DNA of 64,000 bases from Dioctria linearis (lineage: Eukaryota; Arthropoda; Insecta; Diptera; Asilidae): assembly GCA_963930735.1 (NCBI GenBank), contig OZ005740.1, forward strand, positions 110,537,677-110,601,676, read 5' to 3'. The notes under the pieces are model-generated. The model worked only from the letters and a program-made list of their open reading frames with translations. It was not told where the DNA came from and did not search any database. This document shows, piece after piece, positions 1-9,712 of the stretch. The position numbers and the translations under genes were made by a program. The number at the start of each line of letters is the position of its first letter. Position 1 is the stretch's first letter.

Positions 1-119
1 GCTTCGAAATGGCCCTTTGAGTGTGTTTCGAGTAATAATCGTTTTCCATTCTCGATCGTTTTTTGCAGACGACTTCGCAATGCCCGTTCCTTATTTAACA
101 TCGCCTTTAATTCTGTCAT
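1..119 (-). CDS. Partial ORF at left edge, gag-like, unassigned
   Basis: Reading leftward from an ATG at 119-117 the frame stays open for 39 codons to the window edge. The peptide is rich in K, R, E and L and looks like the start of a retroelement gag. A sequence reading TGGTGACAAG on the minus strand (414-405), a possible primer-binding site, lies about 290 bp upstream. I do not recognise the family. It could also be a chance ORF, because only 119 bp is visible. Confidence 0.3.
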   Translation of the reverse strand, partial: MTELKAMLNKERALRSRLQKTIENGKRLLLETHSKGHFE

Positions 120-1191
120 TGTCAAATTTGTCTTAATATATTTGAGTATACTTAACTTGAACTTTTAATTAAATTGTAACTAAATGCAAATTACTTGTGC
201 TAATTTTAGAATTAAGTTTCGTTAAAATTTAGAAATTGACTTCAAAATTTTTAAAACTTTTTTAATAAATAAAAAAATTGTTTTTTTCTATTTTTCTCAA
301 ACTTTTCATTTCTTCCTTCTTTTTTTTCATTTTTTTCATTTGTTTTTCAAATCACCCAATTTCGCTGTTTGGGACCTGTTGATGAGTCAAACCAAGACTT
401 GAAACTTGTCACCAAAAATTAATGGGTTGTGTGATGAAATAACAAATTAGAACTTTTTTTAGCTTTTGCTATATACTGGAGAATCCCAAAAAATTCTTCT
501 TTGAACAAAATTAAGTTTAACCCGGTAAAAAGTCCAAAAGAGTAATCTTTTTATTTATTTATCTATTTAAATATTTAAAAAAAAATTTCACTCTTAACTA
601 AAATTACTTAATATTAATCGAAATAATTTATTTCAGCTAAATCTTTACTGTTTAAACATGTCTTGCCAAAGATACCATATAGGCATGTTTTTGGCAAAAC
701 GTTACCATAATAAAAATTACAATTTAATATATTTATGTTCCTAGTAAATGCTGAAATGAAAGAATGACTTTTATTAGTGTTAAATTTCAATTTGTTTTGG
801 TTAACTTGTGACCAGTAATTATACCCTTATGGCATGCTTTACCTTTGTCCCTTAACCTCAATTTGTTCAGAAAATTGAATAAAATAATTATCTTCTTGAT
901 GATGATTAACACAATAAATTTCTTATAACACACCAATCTGTTGAATCCCTTTGCCGATCCATATAACCCACAAATTAAAATGGCCACGAAATTTAGAGCC
1001 AGGAATTTCACTCAAATTTGTTAAGTGGAACCGATGAACAATTTTATGAAAAAACTCTAAGTCCAAAAAAAACCGAAGAACAATTGATATCAAAAAACAA
1101 CTTGCATGTAAAGTAAACTATGACCAACTTGGCATATTTTAACTCAATGACAACTCGAAAGAAAAAGAGATCGAATGAAGGAATGACACGC
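120..1191 (-). other. AT-rich non-coding stretch, possible LTR R-U5 and leader
   Basis: No convincing coding sequence is present. The short minus-strand ORF at 787-1011 has low-complexity composition and no family resemblance. If the ORF at the left edge is a gag, this stretch would be its leader plus the 3' part of its LTR. In that reading there is a PBS-like TGGTGACAAG at 414-405 and AATAAA signals on the minus strand near 545-560. No second LTR copy is visible to define ends. Confidence 0.25.
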
Positions 1192-1200
1192 CTTTTATAG
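1192..1200 (-). promoter_or_regulatory. TATA-box-like motif, minus strand
   Basis: The minus strand reads CTATAAAAGG here, a good match to a TATA box, and would direct transcription leftward toward the gag-like ORF at 119-1. This is a motif match only. Confidence 0.35.
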
Positions 1201-2286
1201 ACAGATTTGTTTCAATTTCACTATCCCTACTGTTAAATTATCAAAATATTGCCCTTTTGTAAATAGATTCAGATTTTTGATTATTATTGGTATATGCCAA
1301 AATGAATTTTACATTTTTTGGCATCTTTACCATAAGGATTTAATCTTAATTTTCTTGATTTCCATTAATTTTTACGAATTTGTGATCTACTTTATCGACG
1401 AGCCATTTTTAGTTCATTCCAAATAATTCCTCTCATGACTTTTGCTGTTTTATCTTGCTCGTACGGTACTTCTCTTTCGCACTCGTTAGTGTGAATAGTA
1501 ATTATAAAAATCGCGAATTACGCGAATCGCGCGAAAAACATCGCGAAACGAGCGTGGTAATCAGAATCGCATAGTGATTTTACCCTAATTTGACATATCG
1601 CATGTCATAGGACATTGAAGTCTCACCGTGTTTTTTTAAATCTCGAGACATCAAACGCGCGCGAAGTGATTTTGTTAAATTTCTTAAATTTAATAGTGTA
1701 TTGTGTAGTGTTTTCTGCTGTTTTCATCGAGGGATGTTATAATCTTCAAGTATGTATTACCAGTTTGTGGATTTAGTGATGTTTTGTGTTGTTTTTCAAG
1801 GTTGGTGGACACCTGTACAGGTGAGCTTGTTTGGGTGTTTTCTCACCTGAAATGTCCACTAATCTTCAGTAAAAATCTTTTTTTTCTTACCTCATTTATA
1901 TAAGTTCTATGTGTTTTTTATCTTGTGCCAGGTGAATTGATTGTATTGTACTTAATCGTACTTCCCTGCATCCAATGTTATTGTTTTGGTGTTGTTAGTA
2001 TGTACTGAAAAACATTGCATGCTATGTAGGTAGTTTTTAATTTATTTGTTTTATTAATTCATTTGTTACTTTGTTTATCTTAGTAATTCAAATTTTATAT
2101 GTATTTCATTTATCTAACTTCATTTCCTTTTCTCATTTTAGATCATCGAGGGATCTTTGCACCTGTGGCATACTCCAGGTGCCGGTAATATTCCTTACTT
2201 TATTTTTATTTTGAACGTGGTAAATTTCCTTTTTTCCCTTTCAGGTTCGTCGAACAGTTAGATTTTAAAATTTCGGTGACAAGTGG
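1201..2286. other. Non-coding stretch with CG-rich cluster and repeated motif
   Basis: No gene was seen. Between about 1513 and 1560 the otherwise AT-rich DNA has a dense run of TCGCGA- and GCGCGA-like words. The word CATCGAGGGAT occurs twice, near 1726 and 2144. GGTGACAAGTGG near 2272 resembles, in the opposite orientation, the PBS-like site near 410. The stretch may be remains of LTRs or of a promoter region. Confidence 0.25.
1805..1859. repeat. Inverted repeat (hairpin)
   Basis: GTGGACA (1805-1811) pairs with TGTCCAC (1853-1859), and CAGGTGAG (1818-1825) pairs with CTCACCTG (1842-1849). This gives two stacked stems with short internal bulges around a 16-nt loop. The function is unknown. 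Confidence 0.6.
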
Positions 2287-3187
2287 CTATTTTTCTGATT
2301 CCTCTTTTGCGAGCCTCTGCAAGCATTTGATAGTAAAATACGGAGCAGAGTTAGGTCCATATGTTACTGAGTTGAGCTTGTAACATTTGAGCTTCTGAGC
2401 AGGGTCACTCCTCCATAAAACCAACTGATACTTCTGGTCGTTATTGTGCACCAATACTTGCCGATACATTTTTTCAATATCAGCGGTAAATACGTATCTG
2501 GGAAATCGGAAGCGAAGAAGCACAAAGAACAAATCATCTTGAATTTTTGGTCCAGTGAACAAAATATCATTCAGTGATAAATTTGAAGATGCTTTGACGG
2601 ATGCGTCGAAAACGACTCTCAATTTTGTGGTACTATTCTCCGGTTTAACGACGCAATAATGTGGCAGAAAATAGTGAGGCTTATCAATTGTCTTAATATC
2701 AATTTCTTGCATGTGGCGGGGTCGAATGTATTCGCTCAGGAAATCGATGTATTGTATCTTGGTGTTTAGCGAATTTTCTCTCTAGTACTGAGAATCGCTG
2801 CACCGAAAGATCTTTTGACTCACCTAATTTGCTCGAATAACCCTTGAATGGAAGCTTGACAATAAAACCCCCATCAGTATTTCTTGTAGTGGTTTGATTG
2901 AAGTGATTCTCACAGTATTTTTCTGCTGTGGTAAGTCTGGTTTCTGATGACTGAAGTTCTTCCAGTTTCCAGAATTTGTCCACTTGCTGATCAAATCTTT
3001 CGTCTTCACTACATATGCCACACGTTGCATTTGGTTGAGATATGTCGTTTATTTTTCCAGCTACTATCCATCTAAGTACTGAATTTTGTAGTGTAGGTAG
3101 TGTAGGATTTAATGATCCAAACAAAAGTAAATTAATTATGTTGCCGGACAATAATTCAATTATCGCTCGGAGATAAATAAAAGTCAC
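2287..3187 (-). pseudogene. BEL-1 pol fragment: post-protease region and reverse transcriptase start
   Basis: Two overlapping reading frames (2699-3111 and 2287-2712) encode BEL/Pao pol. The first carries the region between protease and RT, including FIVKLPFKG and LPTLQNS. The second carries the start of the RT with LRVVFDAS, SLNDIL, FTADIEKMYRQVL and TYGPNSAP. A frameshift at about 2705 separates them. The RT stops before the catalytic YxDD box at 2287, so nothing downstream of the fingers/palm survives. The closest relative in this window is BEL-3 at 55604-62910. Confidence 0.85.
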
Positions 3188-3455
3188 GAACTTTCATAAC
3201 ACTTTTGCTCTGCGCTTTATTGATCTAATTGCCATTAATTTGCCACCAATATATATTGACGACAATTACTAACTTTATCCAGACTTTTATTATTATCACA
3301 TCTTAATCAAAAGCGACAATTATAATTTATGCTTCTAATTTCATCCTTCTACTTCTTCTATTACTACCGTACTCAGGCGAGCTAGTACATATCGGAATAC
3401 TGATACTTTTGGAACGAAGGTTGTGTGGTATGGCGTTGCCAGATCCCACAGTAGA
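3112..3455. mobile_element. Unidentified insert of about 340 bp in BEL-1
   Basis: Between the end of the protease region (about 3455) and LPTLQNS (about 3111) the BEL-1 reading frame is interrupted by AT-rich non-BEL sequence, judged against the continuous order in BEL-3. No clear terminal repeats or target duplication could be fixed. It may be a small MITE, a solo LTR or a filler. Confidence 0.35.
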
Positions 3456-3995
3456 TGGTCTCCAAGCTTTATTTGTCCAACGGACAATAGTTGAAAGTAG
3501 ACTTCTCCTCCAATTAGGAAGTCTATACACCCAGGACGATTAAAGTGTGGGTCAGATACTGGGTGCCCAGTTTTAAGGCAGTTGATGCATATACTGGCCT
3601 TTTTGACAAGGTTAAAGCGATTGGTTGGTGTCAGCTGAAGAACTTTTTGACACGCGAAGAGCTTGTGATCTCCCTTCCAGCAGGCGCACGTCGACATAGG
3701 AATGGCTATTGAGCTCAATGATTTTGCTACAACTGACTTTCTATGTTGCTGGTCTAACCCTTTTGCGTTCTTGCCCAGAGCCTCAAGTGATTGGAATCGA
3801 TTCTCTAAAAATCTGAGGAATTCGCTTGTTGATTGCAACTATTTAGGTTGGGATAGCGTATGCTCATATAACTTATGTGTTGTTCTGTCAAGTTTCTTGA
3901 TCAGCAGATGTAATAATAGCGGGTCCCAGCTGCTTGTATTAACGCTAAGATTGTCAAGTCCAAATAGGCATTCTTGAGTTGTATCATGTAGTGAC

Positions 3996-4383
3996 CACTG
4001 ACATATATATAAATGGACTGTTTGATCTCCTGTTTCATGTGGCACCAATTTTGATTTCAGAAAGTATGCTCTCTCTGCCAAAGCTACCAACTGTCGTAAA
4101 CTGGCGTTATATTTAAATTATTTTGGAATTTACTTATATGCATGTCAGTGGGATATAGCGAATTTATCACAAAAGTATTTGGAACAATTTGTATCGTTAA
4201 ATTTTAATTATGAGTCGAAGGAAGTGTTTTACAAGGATTTTTACAAGCAATTTCTCGTTCCTAATCGTTACAGTTCAGTGGGAAAGTATGCTCTCACGGA
4301 AAGAGACAGGAATATGAAAGTGGTGCCATTTGCTTTCATGCATTTTTAGTGCAACAAGCAGTCCATTTATATACATGTCAGTG
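3996..4383. mobile_element. hAT-like MITE in BEL-1 gag
   Basis: Inverted termini begin CACTGACAT and run into ATATATAAATGGACTG on the left and its near-complement on the right. The inverted similarity extends about 85 bp. The element is flanked by perfect 8-bp direct repeats GTAGTGAC at 3988-3995 and 4384-4391. Removing the element plus one repeat restores the BEL gag reading frame. The 8-bp duplication and CACTG terminus fit hAT superfamily elements. P-type elements also make 8-bp duplications. No transposase is encoded. Confidence 0.8.
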
Positions 4384-4992
4384 GTAGTGACTTAAAACCT
4401 GATACACTTTCTGTAGTTAAAGCAGGCTGAGATAACATTTTGTTCAGAAGTATTTTCCATGCTGCGGTGTAGTTTTCTTCTGATAAGCTTAAGTGCCGAA
4501 CTTATTTTTCTGCCTCTCCACCGAGGTTCATTTTGAGGTACCACATCTTTTGACAGTCTCCCATAGGTTGTTCGTGTACCATCTGGGAGAATAAATCATT
4601 ATAACTGCCGCCATTTCAGATAATCACCATCAAACTTAAGGAGCGTGATCTTTGGTAATCTCACTGTCGGGCTGATGCTTGACATAACCCTTGATGTTTG
4701 ATGATGGTATTTATCCAATTCTCCAGATAGAGTGATTAGCATGTCTTGAACCTGGTCCTCATATTGGAAATACTCCTCAAAATTGTAGCCAGCCTTGAGA
4801 GCCTCTCCAGTGATCTCCCATATGTTATGTTATTTACTTCAGAAAAATGTTTAGACGAGTCATGCAAACCGCTCTCAATTCCTTTTAGGAGGCGGCTAGG
4901 GACTCTAAAACTGATTCTTGTATTTTGATCAGTTTGCTTATTTCATCCTTCGGATTTTTGTGTACTTCTCGTGCCTGAACATCGCCTTCCCC

Positions 4993-5585
4993 CACGATAT
5001 ACAAAGTAACAAGGTATGATTGTCCCGGCTGTCAACGGGAAAAATAAAGTGATAATATTTATGTAAATTTATTCCACTGGATCCATTGAAAATGTTACAA
5101 TAAATATAATATGAGTATCTTAAAGCTCATTTCAGCGAAATCAGTTCGAATCAAAACAAAGTGCCACGAAAGTTTTATCGATAGAAAAATGCAAAGTAAG
5201 ACTGAAATTCTTATAATTTGAACTCTTAGTTGATTATTTAAGAACTTTTTATTATTTCTATAGTGAAATTTGTTAGTGATAATGGTAATTTTCTCAAATA
5301 GAAGCAAATTTGTAATGCATCATAACGAAATGTAAAAAGTGGGGTTAGTGGCAAATTAAAATGTAGAATATAATTCTAGTAATCTTCCTTCAATTTATCT
5401 TTATGTTTAGAAAGTAAAATGGTACTTATTTTAAGATTTTAAATGGATCCAGTAGAATAAATTTGCATAAATATTAAACTTTATATTTTTCACTTTTTAA
5501 GAAATGCGTCATGAGAATCGACTAACACAGAAAATGGCGAATCAATGGTGCCGGATCGTCATACCTTGTTAGTCTGTATATCGTG
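4993..5585. mobile_element. Non-autonomous TIR element with 9-bp target duplication
   Basis: The ends begin CACGATATACA and continue into TAACAAGGTATGA on both sides. After a gap the inverted similarity resumes (AATATTTATG, AAATTTATTC, CTGGATCCATT), giving long subterminal inverted repeats of roughly 100-130 bp. The flanks carry GCCTTCCCC at 4984-4992 and 5586-5594, a 9-bp duplication (8 bp is possible if the end is read one base differently). A 9-bp duplication with long TIRs suggests Mutator-like or Merlin-type elements. No transposase is present. Confidence 0.75.
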
Positions 5586-6042
5586 GCCTTCCCCCATGTC
5601 ATTCACTGGATCAGCTTGCTTTGTTATAGGTTGACGTGTTTCCATGGAAATTTGTTCTGCGTTTGCATTTTCTTCAGGCAGTCTCTTCTCTGTTTTTTCA
5701 CCTTCTTGGTTTGAGGTGGTTAGGCTTGCAATATGCATTTGTATTTTGCTGCGATGGGCTTGATAGATATTTTGCATCGCCTCGTAATAGCCGTTTGCAT
5801 AATATGGATGGCCTAAATCTTTATAATTAGTGCGGATTTCATTGTCAGTATCTTCAAATGTATTTCACAATTCATCTAGTTGACGAATTCTCTCTTTGCA
5901 GTGCTGAAGGTGCCTCCTGCTTGGGCCGTCCTTAATGTAATTTTCTATTGGTCTTTCAATTTCTGATCCCGTCGCCTTCTGCTCTTTTGCGAGCTTCTCC
6001 ATGATTGGTAGTTCTGAAATGTGTCACAAGCCGTACGCCTGT

Positions 6043-6060
6043 ATTACGTCGGGGTCACCA
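6043..6060 (-). promoter_or_regulatory. BEL-1 primer-binding site, tRNA-Trp type
   Basis: The minus strand reads TGGTGACCCCGACGTAAT, almost complementary to the conserved 3' end of tRNA-Trp. It lies just inside the 5' LTR and about 40 bp before the gag ATG, the normal place for a minus-strand DNA primer. Confidence 0.75.
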
Positions 6061-6067
6061 AAATTTA

Positions 6068-6240
6068 TGTATAGAGTTCTTTTAATCTACGTAACTTGGT
6101 CAAGGTGCTTGTACCTTGATTCAAAGTCTGCGTTAACGGTGCTTGTACCGCAGCGCAAGAACTATGTAAAAGGTGCTTGTACCTTGATTTTGTTATATAA
6201 GCTGGGTTAACGGTGCTCTTACCGCAACGCCCAATTAGAG
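6068..6240 (-). repeat. BEL-1 5' LTR end with four-hairpin array
   Basis: This is the U5/R end of the BEL-1 LTR, placed by the adjacent primer-binding site. It holds four hairpins at 6101-6118, 6137-6150, 6170-6185 and 6211-6224. On the minus strand the loops read ACAAGC three times and AAGAGC once. The stems differ (CAAGGT/ACCTTG, CGGT/ACCG, AAGGT/ACCTT, CGGT/ACCG) but always pair. The upstream end of the LTR could not be found. Confidence 0.65.
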
Positions 6241-6665
6241 GCAGGACAGAAAACTGAAGTGGAGCCGAAGATAAAAAAAGAACTTCCTGGTTATGATAAT
6301 AACGAGACTGATACGATATATTTCCAAAAAATTCAATTTATAACAATAAAGTGTTTACTACGCTAAAATGAACAAAAATTATAATAATTACTGATTGCTT
6401 TTCAAATGATGCAAACTCTTATTCCCATGCATACCTCCTTAATGTGGAAAAGTGTGCATATCGTATTTCATCTGGTGGCGACGGGCACCTGTGCATGCTC
6501 AGCAGAATTTGCGTGAGATTCCCATTCACATGTGAGAATAAAAATATGAATTTATATTTTGCATATATGTACATATGTATGATTTTTTATTTTATTAAGG
6601 TGCTGATCTAATTACTATTTGAGAATGTGTAATACGTAGCTATGACTACTTAAATCTAAACACTA
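6241..6665. other. Unassigned stretch between BEL-1 and Gypsy-1
   Basis: No gene or repeat could be assigned. It should contain the rest of the BEL-1 LTR and the 5' end of Gypsy-1, but no copy of the Gypsy-1 3' LTR sequence is visible here. Confidence 0.3.
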
Positions 6666-7500
6666 TTGAAACAACAGTATGGTTATTTCGAAATTGCAAC
6701 GCAGTTTACAACCAAACCACAAAATATCCAAATAGCTACATTCATGACAGCAATTGGCAGCACAGCTATACAATTATACAACACGCTGCAACAGCTACTT
6801 CCAGCAACAGGTGAAGAGGTAACTTTAGAACAGGTAAAAAGTACTTTTAAAAATTTCTTTCAACCAAAAATAAACGTAACAGTTGAGCGTTATGAATTTC
6901 ACAAAATTTCTCAAAAAGACGGCGAATCCGTAAACGAGTTAATTGCAAGAATACTTTTACAAGCACAGAATTGCGCATATGAGCATTTAACCGAAAACTT
7001 ATGAGAGATCAGTTAATTCTTGGAGTAAAAAGCGAAGAACTTCGTACAAAATTGCTAGCCCAAGATATAACATTAACAGAGGCAATACAATTGTGTCAAG
7101 CTACCGAAATTTCTTAACAACAAGTAGAAGAAATCTCAAGAGAAAATGAACGTTCCATCGAATTGATTTACAAATCAAAGCGTAATAATCGTACATTTGA
7201 CTGTCGTAAGTCTGGTACGCGACATGAAGTACGTAAATGTCCAGCATTTAAACAGACCTGCAAAAAGTGCAGTGATAAAAATCATTTTGAGCCAATGTGT
7301 AGAAACAGTCAAACAAACAAACAAAAAACCAAAGAGTTGACAAAAAATGTTAACATATTAGATGACAGCATCATACAAGTAGGTTTATTGTCGAATGGTA
7401 CAGCGAAATCTGACAATTGGACAGAAAATACCACAATCGCAAATCACAAATTCGACATAAAATTAGATAGAGGTGCCCAATGCAATACTACCGAAAAGTG
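6666..7500 (+). pseudogene. Gypsy-1 gag, decayed
   Basis: This is a capsid-like gag in two frames. The first open segment (6666-7004) has no ATG and simply opens after a stop. After a shift near 7004 the frame continues through LILGVKSEELRTKLL and a zinc-knuckle region with spaced cysteines (CPAFKQTCKKCSDKNHFEPMC, about 7230-7305). The arrangement is typical of the K02A2.6-like group of Ty3/Gypsy elements common in arthropods. An in-frame stop (about 7115) and frameshifts make it non-functional. Confidence 0.75.
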
Positions 7501-8340
7501 TAATTGATGTTGTGAATGCTAAAATCGATAAGTGTAATGTCAAAACGCTTATGGCTTTCAGCAATCATAGTCTGAAAGTTCTGGGACAATCAGAAATAAA
7601 ATGCTTCATTGCAAATCAAATATGTAAAGTTATGTTTAAAGTCGTAGCTAAAAACTCTAGCTGCCAATGCATGTGAACAATTAGGTCTCGTTCAAAGAGA
7701 GAGCTCACACAATGAAAATGGACGATGATATTTTTGAAGGTCTTGGATGTTTAAAAGGATTTGTATATGATATGGACCTAATTCCAAATCCACAGTTCAG
7801 GATCCATTCACCTAGACGAATTCCGTATAAAATCAAGGATGAAGTGAAAATAGAGTTGTAGAAAAAAATGATAGAAATGGACGTAATCGAACCAATAAAG
7901 GAGCCTACTCCTTCAGTTTCACCAATGGTAGTAGTGAAAAAACAACAAAATTCGAATCTGTATAGACCCAACGGATGTTAATGTCAACATTCTACGACGT
8001 CACTGTCCAAAGAAAACTATTGATGAAATCGCAGTGAGGTTACAAGGTTCACCATTTTACACGCTTCTCGATTGTAAACGAGGATTTTGGCAAGTACGAG
8101 TATCAGAAAAAACTAAAAAAAATTTAACATTCTCAACACCATGGGGAAGGTTTTGTTGTAATCCACGCACGATCCATAGACGGGCTCAAACGAACAACAG
8201 AGGAAGTAATTAAAATCTTGCGAATCAACGGACTGAAACTAAATAAAAACAAATGTGTGTTTGAACAACTTAAAGTTAAGTTCTTAGGACACATCATAAA
8301 TAGAAATGGAATGACTGCAGATCCAGAAAAGCCGCCATCT
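7440..8340 (+). pseudogene. Gypsy-1 protease remnant and reverse transcriptase, internally deleted
   Basis: A retropepsin remnant (FDIKLDRGAQCN, about 7455) has lost the DTG signature. From about 7713 the pol continues with FEGLGCLKGFVYD, the RT entry region (PRRIPYKIKDEVK, SVSPMVVVKK) and a GHIINRNGM segment near 8290. Several stops and frameshifts occur. Around 8150 the sequence jumps from the TPWGRF region to a later part of the RT, so the YxDD box is deleted. Confidence 0.75.
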
Positions 8341-9259
8341 CTCGTCTAAAGGCCCCTACAAATCGAAAAGAATTTCAGAGAATTTTGGGTAAGTTCAACT
8401 ACCTCAGTAAATACATACAAAACTTTTCAAAATTAACAACGCCTTTAAGGACATTACTATCAAAGTCAACGCTGTTGGTATGGGACAGGTATCAACAAAT
8501 TGCGTTTGATAAATTAAAGTCTATAATAGCCAAGCCACCTGTTCTTAAATTATATAACATAAATGAAGACGTTAAACTCCAAGTAGATGCAAGTTCCACT
8601 ACACTAGGAGCAGTACTTCTCCAAAAAGAACAGTCCGTCGCATACGCATCAAAAGCCCTAACTGAATGTCAACAAAGATATTGACAGTTAGAAAAAGAAG
8701 CCTTAACAGTGAAATTTGGATGTGAAAAATTCCATGAATATGTATGGGGTAAAAAGGTTATAGCATTGATTTTATATATGTATAACATCAATGGTTATAG
8801 TCAAATCAGACCACAAACCTTTAGAAACAATTTTTCTAAAGCCTATACATTCTTCGCCAGCCAGACTTCAAGAATCAGATTAAGTGTATTGACCTACAAT
8901 CCAGAAGTCATCTATAAACAGGGGATTAAGATGTACCTCGCAGATCCTTTAAGCAGAGACTGTGACAATCCAAGCCCGGATAACAGCCACATGGATAAGG
9001 AATTGGAAGTGCAAATGCTGCTTTCAATTTCTGATGAGGAATTAACTAGACTGACAAACTTGACAAAAAATTATGAAACATGCCAAATCCTTAAATCATT
9101 GATTCTAAAAAGATGACCGGACAATATCAAATCCATACTGAATGTAGTACGTCCTTACTGGAACTTCAGGGATGAACTGTCTGTATATGATGGGATCATC
9201 TATAAATTGCATAAAGCATTAATTCCAGCCAAAATGAGAGCAGAATTGGTGAAATATAT
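8341..9259 (+). pseudogene. Gypsy-1 RNase H and linker to integrase
   Basis: The frame at 8385-8684 carries the RT connection (FNYLSKYIQNFSKLTTPLRTLL) and the start of RNase H (VDASSTTLGAVLLQ, VAYASKALTECQQRY). A TGA at about 8682 and a later shift lead into 8709-9116, which holds the rest of RNase H (ADPLSRD). The linker reading VVRPYWNFRDELSVYDG runs to the Gypsy-A insertion at 9260. Coding resumes directly after that insertion at 32425. Confidence 0.8.
9256..9259. repeat. Target-site duplication of Gypsy-A, left copy
   Basis: ATAT here matches ATAT at 32421-32424 just beyond the other LTR. Joining the flanks with one copy restores the Gypsy-1 pol frame into its integrase zinc-finger region. 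Confidence 0.8.
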
Positions 9260-9699
9260 TGTTGCGAGCGTGGCCTTTGGTTCGTTATTTAAAACACAAT
9301 AATAAATAATTAATATACAAGTTCTTTATTTCACTCTAATCATATAAAATTCACAAACATTCATTTAATCAACTCAACTTTAATTATCGTTAACACTGTA
9401 CTTTCAATTATTGCAATCCAATTACACTTTTGCCTGATATTACTTTCGCTTCTTTACACTGCAACGTCTAAGACAAGACTCTTTTCTTGGCGGTGACAAC
9501 TGTTATATTTATACCCTAGAAACTCTCCGGATTATTCTGGAGTGTTCTATTCCAGTCGCTTTTTGACTGTTCTATTCATTCTACTCATTCTATTCCTGAA
9601 CCTTCCTGTAGATTCCATAATCAATTCTCCGAACCTGAAGTCGTTTACTCTCCATTGCCAGTATATGTCACCAGTTATCTCTTTCTATTACACGTAACA
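9260..9699 (-). repeat. Gypsy-A 3' LTR
   Basis: The 440-bp repeat runs from TGTTGCGAGC to CACGTAACA in plus coordinates. It is nearly identical to 31990-32420, apart from a few substitutions and short indels such as TCTACTCAT, present only here. Inside it ACTGCCCCCTACTT (minus: AAGTAGGGGGCAG) is the polypurine tract of a minus-strand element. Confidence 0.95.
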
Positions 9700-9712
9700 C
9701 TGCCCCCTACTT

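Larger units (their letters stand above)
3341..6002 (-). pseudogene. BEL-1 gag (with fused protease tail), broken by two DNA transposons
   Basis: The gag starts at an ATG at 6002-6000, about 40 bp after a tRNA-Trp-type primer-binding site. It is recognisable in pieces: an N-terminal coiled region (6002-5586), a capsid-like DUF1759 region with CQKMWYLK-type residues (about 4990-4392), a part beginning HDTTQECL (3987-3841) and a zinc-knuckle region with CINCLKTGH (about 3600-3550). After the second knuckle the frame jumps directly to the sequence IDFLIGGEVYFQLL, so the protease active site is deleted. Stops and frameshifts occur in addition to the two TIR inserts at 3996-4383 and 4993-5585. It is paralogous to the BEL-3 gag. 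Confidence 0.8.

Noticed and set aside
787..1011. Minus-strand ORF of 74 codons
   Set aside because: Low-complexity IKKIIILFNF-type composition, no family resemblance, in AT-rich DNA.
5095..5307. Minus-strand ORF of 70 codons
   Set aside because: Lies inside the TIR element and has no homology pattern; AT-driven.
6101..6224. tRNA gene
   Set aside because: The hairpins do not form a cloverleaf and lack A and B boxes.
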